The notes below the pieces were generated by a model. That model ran no database searches, was not told the origin of the DNA, and worked only from the letters and a program-made list of their open reading frames with translations. 6,598 bases of DNA from Pseudonocardiales bacterium. GTDB taxonomy: Bacteria; Actinomycetota; Actinomycetes; Mycobacteriales; Jatrophihabitantaceae. The stretch lies in the NCBI GenBank assembly GCA_025465405.1, contig JAODNL010000094.1:1-6598 (forward strand), read 5' to 3'. Below, piece by piece: positions 1 through 5,677 of this stretch; positions within the stretch are counted from its first letter, which is position 1, and the number at the start of each line of letters is the position of its first letter. The position numbers were made by a program, and so were the translations under genes.

Positions 1-737
1 AGCTCGGCGCTGAGATCGTCCAGCCGCAGCGCCTGGCTGCTCTGAAGGGAGGTCGCGTCGTCGGGCACGGCGCGCAGTACGAATTGATAGGTGCTCGCCT
101 CGACGTCCTCGCGCAGCGACGCGACGAGCCCCGGGTCGAAATCCTCCTCGCGCACGCCGAGTTCGGTCGAGAACATCGGCGCAACCGACCGTCGCAGGTC
201 CGCCAGGACGAACCCGGCATCGTGCAGGAGCTTCACCAACGAATCCCTGGTAAAGAACCGCAGGTGCGTGTCGTCCAGCAGGCCGACCTTCGTGTAGTCG
301 AAGCGACCGCTGAGCAGCGCAAGCCGCACATCACCATGGGCGATGTTCGGCGTCGAGATGACGACATAGCCGCCTGGTGCCAGGATCGGTCGCGCCTGCC
401 GGAGGATCGGGATCGGGTCACGCAGGTGTTCGAGCACGTCGCCGAAGACCACGACGTCAAAGCTGTCCCGGCCGAACTCGCCGACCAGGTCGCCTGACTC
501 GAGGTCCTGCACGACGACCCGCTCCAGGTGGCGGCCGGCCTCCTCGGCGGCCACCGGATTGATCTCGACACCGGAAACCCGATTGCCCATCGTGGTCATG
601 ACCCGGCCGAGATAGCCGGTGTCGCAGCCGACATCGAGCACCCGCTTGTTCGAACCGACAAGTTCGAGCATCAGGGCATGGCTCGTCCCAGGCACCGTCG
701 CCTGGTCGATCCCGATGTCGTACTTGGACAATTCCAT
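1..737 (-). CDS. Class I SAM-dependent methyltransferase, 3' end beyond the window
   Basis: This frame reads from ATG at 737 to the left edge without a stop: 245 codons plus two bases. The SAM-binding motif I is VLDVGCDTGYLG (residues 33-44), followed by the acidic ribose-binding residue in GVEINP (E58), DVLEHLRDP (100-108) and PGGYVVISTPN (121-131). A segment at 132-163, with GRFDYTKVGLLDDTHLRFFT, is characteristic of methyltransferases in surface-polysaccharide clusters, some of which are fused to a glycosyltransferase. The methyltransferase fold seems to end near residue 224 (TYQFVLRAV). The remaining residues look like a linker, so the protein probably continues into another region. The start is supported by AGGG 7 nt upstream. 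An in-frame GTG two codons earlier (743) is possible. It is last in the minus-strand operon. Methylation of a glycan hydroxyl is inferred from context; the acceptor is unknown. Confidence 0.87.
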   Translation of the reverse strand, partial: MELSKYDIGIDQATVPGTSHALMLELVGSNKRVLDVGCDTGYLGRVMTTMGNRVSGVEINPVAAEEAGRHLERVVVQDLESGDLVGEFGRDSFDVVVFGDVLEHLRDPIPILRQARPILAPGGYVVISTPNIAHGDVRLALLSGRFDYTKVGLLDDTHLRFFTRDSLVKLLHDAGFVLADLRRSVAPMFSTELGVREEDFDPGLVASLREDVEASTYQFVLRAVPDDATSLQSSQALRLDDLSAE

Positions 738-744
738 GGACACA

Positions 745-748
745 CCCT
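745..748 (-). promoter_or_regulatory. Ribosome binding site of the methyltransferase gene
   Basis: On the minus strand AGGG lies 7 nt before the ATG at 737, within the 38-nt gap after the glycosyltransferase stop. It favours the ATG over the in-frame GTG at 743, which would leave only one base of spacing. No promoter-like or terminator-like sequence is evident in the gap, which fits cotranscription. Confidence 0.5.
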
Positions 749-775
749 AGTTGTGCGTGGACTCGTGGACGGGAA

Positions 776-2125
776 TCACCGGGCACGGCGCGCACGCGCC
801 AGCAGCTTCGCCGCGACCGCTCGGGCGCCCCCGTGGCGCAACAGCTCGGTCCCGCGGAACACGAGCCGAGCGGGCCGGTTCGCCGGCAGGACGGCGCGGC
901 GGACGAGTCGGTTCTGTCCGGCGCCGGCATCCGCCGCGGGCCGAGGCTGCTCGCAGAAGTCCCGGAGCGGCCGAAGGACGCGGGACCAGGTGAACCGCTC
1001 CCGCACCCGCGCCACGTTCTCCCGCGCCCGCTGCGCAACGTCCGGGTCGTACAGCACCGACGTCAACGCCGCCACGAGGTCGTCGACGTCGCGCTCGGCC
1101 ACCGCGACGCCGAGCCCCTCCGCCGCGATGAGCGCGCCGAAGGTATCGCCGCCAGTAGCGACGACCGGAAGCCCGGCCCACAGGTAGTCCAGGATCCGCG
1201 TCCGGAAGGAGAAGGTCGTCTCGACGTGCTCGAAATGTGTGCTGACACCCACGTCGGCGTCCAGCAGGTAGTTCTGCCGGTCGTCGTAGTCCACCCAGCC
1301 TTCGTTGAAGAACACGTGCTTACCGGTCAGGCCGAGCTCGCCGGCCAGTTGCCGGGTCTGCCAGGCCACGGCCATGTCAGGCACGTCGGGATTCGGGTGC
1401 TTCATCCCCAGGAAGAACAGCTTCACGTCCGAGTGCTCGTCCTTGATCCGGTCAACGGCGCGGATCAGCGTCAACGGGTCGAACCAGTTGTACACACCAC
1501 CGGCCCAGAGGATCACCTTGTCCTCCGTGCCGATTCCGGGGACGACGCCCTTGATCGCGGGCCGCCGCCGCGCCGGCGGCTCCGTCGGCAGCCCGAACGG
1601 GCAGACGTCGATCAGGGACCGCAACGACGAGTCGGCCTCGTACGTGAGCGGGTTCAGTCGGCCGAGCGCACCAAGGTGCCCGATCCAGAGGTGGCGCTGC
1701 TCCTCGCTGGCGCAGAGGAAAAAGTCGCCCCGCACCAGCTGCTCGTTGAGCACGCGCACCGTCAGGTCGAGCATCGCCCGCCGCTCGAGTGGCGGACGGT
1801 CGCCCAGCTGCTCGAGCTGCTCGAGGTGCATCGGGTCATACAGATCGACGACGAGGATCTTGTCGCTGCGCAGCAACCAGGGGGCGCGATACGTCACATA
1901 GCCTTGCAGCACAACCACTTCAGCGTCCCCGACGGCCGCGCGTAACCCACCGAAGGACGTGGCTCGGCACTCGAAGGCGGCGCTGGCGATGTCGCACGCG
2001 GCCGTGGAGATGAGCCGCACGTCGTGCGACCGGGACAGCTCGTCGGCGACGTGGAAGGCTCGTATCGCCGGACCGGCCATGCGGGCGCTCAGGACGTCGG
2101 GCGTGACGACCGCGATGCGGGTCAC
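776..2125 (-). CDS. GT-B fold glycosyltransferase, GT4-like
   Basis: This is a predicted 449-residue cytoplasmic glycosyltransferase. The N-terminal half opens with a Rossmann strand and the loop MAGPAIRAFHVADEL (16-30), a form of the GPxIRxxH signature common in GT4-like enzymes. The C-terminal nucleotide-sugar-binding half begins near ILWAGG (205-210). It carries THFEHVETTFSFRTRILDYL (296-315) followed by WAGLPVVATGGD, equivalent to the acidic-rich donor-binding region of GT4 enzymes, although the textbook E-x7-E spacing is not clear. The last 50 or so residues are rich in Arg and Ala with no membrane span, and could lie on the membrane surface. The GTG at 2125 is chosen because VTRIAVVTPD begins the fold and lies 7 nt after the rmlD stop. 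A start at 2185 would overlap rmlD and add an unrelated leader. Donor and acceptor cannot be read from sequence. Rhamnose or another dTDP-sugar is a contextual guess. Confidence 0.88.
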   Translation of the reverse strand: MTRIAVVTPDVLSARMAGPAIRAFHVADELSRSHDVRLISTAACDIASAAFECRATSFGGLRAAVGDAEVVVLQGYVTYRAPWLLRSDKILVVDLYDPMHLEQLEQLGDRPPLERRAMLDLTVRVLNEQLVRGDFFLCASEEQRHLWIGHLGALGRLNPLTYEADSSLRSLIDVCPFGLPTEPPARRRPAIKGVVPGIGTEDKVILWAGGVYNWFDPLTLIRAVDRIKDEHSDVKLFFLGMKHPNPDVPDMAVAWQTRQLAGELGLTGKHVFFNEGWVDYDDRQNYLLDADVGVSTHFEHVETTFSFRTRILDYLWAGLPVVATGGDTFGALIAAEGLGVAVAERDVDDLVAALTSVLYDPDVAQRARENVARVRERFTWSRVLRPLRDFCEQPRPAADAGAGQNRLVRRAVLPANRPARLVFRGTELLRHGGARAVAAKLLARARRAR

Positions 2126-2132
2126 GGGCCGG

Positions 2133-3005
2133 TCACCCGGCGCGCAGCCGATCGCCGACCGTGGCGAACGCCGTGTGCAGCGCATCGCGCCAGTGCGGCA
2201 TCGGCGTCAGGCCGGCGGCGCGCCACGCGGTGTCGGAGAGCACCGAGAAGGCCGGCCGGGGCGCAGGTCGGGGAAACTTGTCGGTCGTCGTGGGCAGCAC
2301 GCGCGACGGATCCGCACCCAGCTCCTCGAAGATCGCCTGGGTGAAGCCGAACCAGGTGGTGTCGCCCGAACCGGTGCAGTGATACGTGCCCGCGGGTGCC
2401 GACGACCGAGCAAGTTCGACCAGCGCGCGCGCCAGGTCGGCGGACCAGGTCGGTGACCCGCGCTGGTCGTCGACGACGCTCACGGTCTCGCGCTCACGTT
2501 CCAGGCGCGCCATGGTCTTGACGAAGTTAGGGCCGCCTCCGCCGTACACCCAGGCGGTGCGGACGACGTGCGAGCGATCCGGCAACAGGTCACGGACGGC
2601 GAGCTCACCGGCGAGTTTGGTACGCCCGTAGGCCGAGCGCGGGTCCGGCTGGTCGTCGACCTCGTACGGCTTCTCGCCGTCGCCGGCGAAGACGTAGTCC
2701 GTCGAGACATGGATCAGCCGGCCCGTGCCGCGTGCGAGCGCCGCGGCCAGCACGGCCGGGCCGGTCGCGTTGACCTTGTAGGCGACCGGCTCGTTCGCCT
2801 CCGCCGGGTCGACCGCGGTGTACGCGGCCGCATTCACCAGCACATCCGGCCGGAAGTCGTCGACGGCCGCACTGACCGCGGCGGAGTCGGTGATGTCAAG
2901 GGTGTCGACGTCGACTGCGTTCACCACGTCGTCGGGGGTGCCGGCGAGCACGGTCTGCAGGTCGGTGCCGAGTTGACCGTAGCTGCCGGTGACCAGCCAC
3001 CGCAT
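2133..3005 (-). CDS. rmlD: dTDP-4-dehydrorhamnose reductase
   Basis: This is a 290-residue NAD(P)H-dependent reductase of the extended SDR type. It makes the last step of dTDP-L-rhamnose synthesis, reducing dTDP-4-dehydro-L-rhamnose. Visible motifs are the dinucleotide-binding GSYGQLG (7-13), STDYVF (101-106), the catalytic YGRTK (126-130, Tyr126 and Lys130), AWVYG (151-155), DQRGSPT (180-186) and the substrate-region RPAPRPAFSVLS (246-257). Length is normal for RmlD. The start is the ATG at 3005: MRWLVTG begins the Rossmann fold directly, the ATG overlaps the rmlB stop by one base, and AGGTGG lies 7 nt upstream. A longer frame from 3062 only overlaps rmlB. No rmlC epimerase is next to it, so this enzyme needs its substrate from an epimerase encoded elsewhere, or it acts on a related 4-keto sugar. 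Confidence 0.95.
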   Translation of the reverse strand: MRWLVTGSYGQLGTDLQTVLAGTPDDVVNAVDVDTLDITDSAAVSAAVDDFRPDVLVNAAAYTAVDPAEANEPVAYKVNATGPAVLAAALARGTGRLIHVSTDYVFAGDGEKPYEVDDQPDPRSAYGRTKLAGELAVRDLLPDRSHVVRTAWVYGGGGPNFVKTMARLERERETVSVVDDQRGSPTWSADLARALVELARSSAPAGTYHCTGSGDTTWFGFTQAIFEELGADPSRVLPTTTDKFPRPAPRPAFSVLSDTAWRAAGLTPMPHWRDALHTAFATVGDRLRAG

Positions 3006-4000
3006 CACTGACCCACCTCGGCGTAGCGAGCCTCGACCGCCTGCTTCGCCGGCTCCCACCACGCGCGATTGCCGGCGTACCAGTCGATCGTCTGCCGGAG
3101 CCCGGCCCGCAGGTCGGTGTATCGCGGTTGCCAGCCCAGTTCCGTGCGCAGCTTGGTGGAATCGATCGCGTAGCGCAGGTCGTGGCCGGCGCGGTCGGTG
3201 ACCCGGTCGTACCAGTCAGTGGGCTTGCCCATGAGCTCGAGGATCAGCTCGAGGACGTCCTTGTTGTTCCGCTCGCCGTCGGCGCCGATGAGATACGTCT
3301 CCCCCGGACGACCCTTGTCGACGATCGTCCACACAGCCGCGTTGTGGTCGTCGACGTGGATCCAGTCGCGCACGTTCTCGCCCGCGCCGTAGAGCTTCGG
3401 CCGGATGCCGCTCAGCACGTTGGTGATCTGGCGGGGGATGAACTTCTCGATGTGCTGGTACGGACCGTAGTTGTTCGAGCAGTTCGAGATCGTGGCGTGA
3501 ACGCCGAACGACCGCACCCAGGCCCGTACCAGCAGGTCGGAGCCGGCCTTCGTGGAGCTGTACGGGCTGGACGGGTTGTAGGGCGTCTGTGGCGTGAACT
3601 TCGCCGGGTCGTCGAGCTCGAGATCTCCGTACACCTCGTCAGTCGAGATGTGGTGCATGCGCACGCCGTGCCGGCGGACCGCTTCGAGGATCGTGAACGT
3701 CCCGACCACGTTGGTGCGCACGAACGGCGACGGGTCGCGCAGGGAGTTGTCGTTGTGCGACTCGGCGGCGAAGTGCACGACGACGTCGGAGTCGGCAACC
3801 AGGCCGTCGACCGCCTCCGGGTCGGCGACGTCGCCAGGAACCAGCCGGATCCGGTCGATAACGGGCGCGAGGCTGGCCTCGTTCGCGGCGTACGTCAGCG
3901 CGTCCAGGACCGTGATCCGGGCTTCTGGGCGATTGGCGAGCGTGTAGTGCACGAAGTTCGCGCCGATGAAACCGGCACCACCGGTTACGAGAACGCGCAT
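3005..4000 (-). CDS. rmlB: dTDP-glucose 4,6-dehydratase
   Basis: This is a 331-residue NAD+-dependent extended SDR enzyme that converts dTDP-D-glucose to dTDP-4-dehydro-6-deoxy-D-glucose, the entry point to dTDP-rhamnose and other dTDP-deoxysugars. The NAD-binding motif GGAGFIG is at 7-13, HFAAESHNDNS at 76-86, the catalytic STDEVYG at 119-125 (Thr120, Asp121, Glu122), YSSTK at 147-151 (Tyr147, Lys151), RDWIHVDDH at 211-219, and GHDLRYAID at 272-280. The Asp-Glu pair after Thr marks a dehydratase rather than an epimerase. One detail differs from the common HVDRS version of the second motif: here it is HNDNS. The ATG at 4000 is preceded by GGAGGT. This is the first gene of the minus-strand operon, and its last codons contain the rmlD ribosome binding site. 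Confidence 0.96.
   Translation of the reverse strand: MRVLVTGGAGFIGANFVHYTLANRPEARITVLDALTYAANEASLAPVIDRIRLVPGDVADPEAVDGLVADSDVVVHFAAESHNDNSLRDPSPFVRTNVVGTFTILEAVRRHGVRMHHISTDEVYGDLELDDPAKFTPQTPYNPSSPYSSTKAGSDLLVRAWVRSFGVHATISNCSNNYGPYQHIEKFIPRQITNVLSGIRPKLYGAGENVRDWIHVDDHNAAVWTIVDKGRPGETYLIGADGERNNKDVLELILELMGKPTDWYDRVTDRAGHDLRYAIDSTKLRTELGWQPRYTDLRAGLRQTIDWYAGNRAWWEPAKQAVEARYAEVGQ
3013..3018 (-). promoter_or_regulatory. rmlD ribosome binding site inside the rmlB 3' end
   Basis: AGGTGG on the minus strand lies within the final codons of rmlB, 7 nt before the rmlD ATG at 3005. With the TGATG stop-start overlap this points to translational coupling and fixes the rmlD start. Confidence 0.7.
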
Positions 4001-4009
4001 CAGGCGCTG

Positions 4010-4015
4010 ACCTCC
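4010..4015 (-). promoter_or_regulatory. rmlB ribosome binding site
   Basis: GGAGGT on the minus strand lies 9 nt before the ATG at 4000. It is a near-consensus Shine-Dalgarno sequence and contrasts with the two LCP genes on the other strand, which have none. Confidence 0.75.
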
Positions 4016-4063
4016 GGGAATCCTTGGCTGTTCCGAGCAGTATCCCAGAACCGGCGCGCCGAG

Positions 4064-4077
4064 CCGGGATCACCCGG
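4064..4077. repeat. Inverted repeat CCGGG-ATCA-CCCGG
   Basis: Two perfect 5-bp arms flank a 4-base centre. The repeat covers the expected -35 zone of the first LCP gene, since the -10 candidate starts at 4096, and lies about 20 bp upstream of the rmlB -10 candidate. It could be an operator or a chance feature of GC-rich DNA. Confidence 0.3.
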
Positions 4078-4095
4078 ACAGATCGGATGATGACC

Positions 4096-4101
4096 TAACC
4101 T
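4096..4101 (+). promoter_or_regulatory. Candidate -10 element of the first LCP gene (leaderless)
   Basis: TAACCT fits the actinobacterial TANNNT pattern and ends 8 nt before the GTG at 4110, where a transcript would be expected to start. No Shine-Dalgarno sequence precedes the GTG, as expected for a leaderless message. The same TANCCTCGG string precedes the second LCP gene. No convincing -35 hexamer is visible. Confidence 0.45.
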
Positions 4102-4109
4102 CGGATGTC

Positions 4110-5606
4110 GTGGCGGACGTATTCGCACAGCGGCCCGGATTCTGGCCGGCGAGCCCGGATCCGCGGCGCAGGCTGCGGCTGGGACTGCGCCTGCTGGTCG
4201 CGGTTGTGTCGTTCGTCATTCTCATCGGAAGCGGATTCGCGTGGGCCGCGTACAAGAACTTCACCAGCAACATCCCGCGCGGCGCGCCGGTGCCGCAGCT
4301 CGCGGCGGGCACCACAGACATCGACGGCAAGGACCAGAACATCCTGCTGATCGGCAACGACAGCCGGGCCGGCGCGTCGGCCGCCGAGCTCCGTGCGCTG
4401 AGCACCGGCAACGACGGTGGCAGCGTCAACACCGACACGATGATGGTGCTGCACATCCCGGCCAACGGATCCCGGGCAACCGTCATCTCCTTCCCGCGCG
4501 ACTCGTGGGTCGACATACCCGGCAACGGCAAGGGGAAGATCAACTCGGCGTACGGGGACGGCTACTCGTCAGCGAAGAACGCGGGCAAGAACGGGCGTGT
4601 CGCCCAGAGTGCCGGCATCATCATGATGATCAAGACGATCTCCGCGCTGACCGGCCTGCACATCGACCACTACATGCAGGTCAACCTGCTCGGGTTCTAC
4701 CGGATCAGCAACGCGATCGGGGGCGTCACCGTCTGCCTCAACGCCGCGCAGAACCCGAACACCGACTCCGACGCGTTCGGCAAGGGCTACTCCGGTATCA
4801 ACCTGCCCAAGGGCGTCTCGGTGATCAAGGGCAGCCAGGCCCTCGCCTTCGTGCGGCAGCGGCACGGGCTGCCCAACGGCGACCTGGACCGGATCCGCCG
4901 CCAGCAGTACTTCCTCGCCGCCGCCTTCCGCAAGGTCGAGTCGGCCGGCGTGCTGCTCAACCCGTTCAAGCTGCACGACCTGCTCAACGCCGTCGGCTCG
5001 TCCTTGCTGACCGACCCGGCGCTGAACGTGCTGTCGCTCGGTCGCGAGTTCGCCCAGATGTCCGCGGGCAACATCACGTTCAAGACGATCCCGAACAACG
5101 GCCCGCAGCTGATCTACCCCGACGGCGTCGAGACGTCGATCGTCGAGGTCAACAAGGCTGCGCTGCCAGATTTCATCCGGCAGCTGCAGGGCAAGTCGGC
5201 CGATGCCGCGCTGACCGCGGCCAAGGCGGCGGCACCGTCGTCGGTGACCGTGGACGTGTTGAACGGTACGAGCACGGCCGGACGGGCCGGGCGCAATGCC
5301 GTCCAGCTGCGCGGCCTCGGCTTCAAGGTGAACACCGTCGACTCCACCGATCCGGCCACCGCGACCGTGGTGGAGTACCCGAACGGTACCGAGGCGCAAG
5401 CCAAGGCGGTCGCGGCCGCGGTCGCCGGCGCCAAGCTGGTGCAGACCTCGAGCGTGCCCCGGGTGACCCTCGTGCTCGGCGCCAACGGGGTGCAGGTGAA
5501 CGGCCTGGCCCACGCGACACCGTCGTCCGCCTCGTCCGGCACGACGAAGTCCCACGCAGCAACCTCTGCGGCAACGCCGGTCGCCGCGCTCGGCTGCATC
5601 AACTGA
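4110..5606 (+). CDS. LytR-CpsA-Psr (LCP) family cell-wall glycopolymer ligase with LytR_C domain
   Basis: LCP proteins move glycopolymers from polyprenyl-pyrophosphate carriers onto peptidoglycan or a linked wall polymer. This one has 498 residues: a short basic cytoplasmic N-terminus, one membrane span (about 25-47), an external LCP domain (about 70-345), a linker, and a LytR_C domain (about 378-458) beginning VTVDVLNG. LCP-domain landmarks are GNDSR (82-86), NTDTMM (107-112), FPRDSW (128-133), INSAY (144-148), the VRQR pair (Arg249, Arg251), Asp258 and Gln265. The spacing of the last four matches the pyrophosphate-lipid site known in pneumococcal Cps2A. The tail is Ser/Ala/Thr rich and ends in GCIN. 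It starts at GTG 4110 because no in-frame ATG, GTG or TTG lies just upstream. It is divergent from rmlB, which suggests the polymer handled may carry an RmlB-derived sugar. Which polymer is unknown. Confidence 0.93.
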   Translation: MADVFAQRPGFWPASPDPRRRLRLGLRLLVAVVSFVILIGSGFAWAAYKNFTSNIPRGAPVPQLAAGTTDIDGKDQNILLIGNDSRAGASAAELRALSTGNDGGSVNTDTMMVLHIPANGSRATVISFPRDSWVDIPGNGKGKINSAYGDGYSSAKNAGKNGRVAQSAGIIMMIKTISALTGLHIDHYMQVNLLGFYRISNAIGGVTVCLNAAQNPNTDSDAFGKGYSGINLPKGVSVIKGSQALAFVRQRHGLPNGDLDRIRRQQYFLAAAFRKVESAGVLLNPFKLHDLLNAVGSSLLTDPALNVLSLGREFAQMSAGNITFKTIPNNGPQLIYPDGVETSIVEVNKAALPDFIRQLQGKSADAALTAAKAAAPSSVTVDVLNGTSTAGRAGRNAVQLRGLGFKVNTVDSTDPATATVVEYPNGTEAQAKAVAAAVAGAKLVQTSSVPRVTLVLGANGVQVNGLAHATPSSASSGTTKSHAATSAATPVAALGCIN

Positions 5607-5621
5607 GCCGCATCAGCTGAG
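5596..5621 (+). repeat. Short near-tandem repeat across the LCP stop codon
   Basis: GCATCAACTGAG (5596-5607) and GCATCAGCTGAG (5610-5621) differ at one base and are spaced 14 bases apart. The first copy holds the last codons and TGA of the first LCP gene. It looks like a small local duplication of the gene end; no function is implied. Confidence 0.5.
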
Positions 5622-5664
5622 AGGTCCATCGGGTCACTCAGGCGCTCCACATAGGACGCGCCGG

Positions 5665-5670
5665 TACCCT
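5665..5670 (+). promoter_or_regulatory. Candidate -10 element of the second LCP gene (leaderless)
   Basis: TACCCT fits TANNNT and ends 7 nt before the GTG at 5678. The string TACCCTCGG parallels TAACCTCGG before the first LCP gene. The 71-nt gap upstream shows no Shine-Dalgarno sequence near the GTG and no strong terminator, so readthrough from the first LCP gene is also possible. Confidence 0.42.
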
Positions 5671-5677
5671 CGGCCGC

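Larger units (their letters stand above)
4001..4109. promoter_or_regulatory. Divergent intergenic region between rmlB and the first LCP gene
   Basis: This 109-bp stretch separates the two arms and must carry both promoters unless rmlB is transcribed from within the LCP gene. On the minus side, GATACT at 4044-4039 is a weak -10 candidate that would give an untranslated leader of about 30 nt containing the rmlB ribosome binding site. I found no good -35 for it. On the plus side, TAACCT (4096-4101) lies 8 nt before the LCP GTG. Between them is a perfect short inverted repeat (4064-4077). No small gene is supported here. Confidence 0.6.

Noticed and set aside
84..497. Plus-strand frame opposite the methyltransferase
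   Set aside because: The opposite strand holds a complete set of methyltransferase motifs in an uninterrupted frame to the window edge; this frame has none.
833..1945. Long plus-strand frame (370 codons) opposite the glycosyltransferase
   Set aside because: The minus-strand frame has recognisable glycosyltransferase motifs. The plus frame is rich in Arg, Val, Pro and Gln with no domain, as expected of an antisense shadow in GC-rich DNA.
2126..2185. Upstream start for the glycosyltransferase at ATG 2185
   Set aside because: It would overlap rmlD by about 50 bases and add 20 residues unlike the family N-terminus, whereas GTG 2125 begins directly at the Rossmann strand.
3128..4090. Long plus-strand frame (320 codons) opposite rmlB
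   Set aside because: rmlB has all its catalytic motifs. The opposite frame is a Val/Arg/Asp-rich shadow that runs past the rmlB start without any family signature.
4241..5620. Second plus-strand frame (459 codons) overlapping the first LCP gene
   Set aside because: It is a +1-type shadow with Arg/Gln/Pro-rich low-complexity content, while the LCP frame has a clear domain structure.
5617..5641. CTGAG...CTCAG as a terminator after the first LCP gene
   Set aside because: The stem is only 5 bp with a 15-nt loop and no T-run follows, so it does not support an intrinsic terminator.
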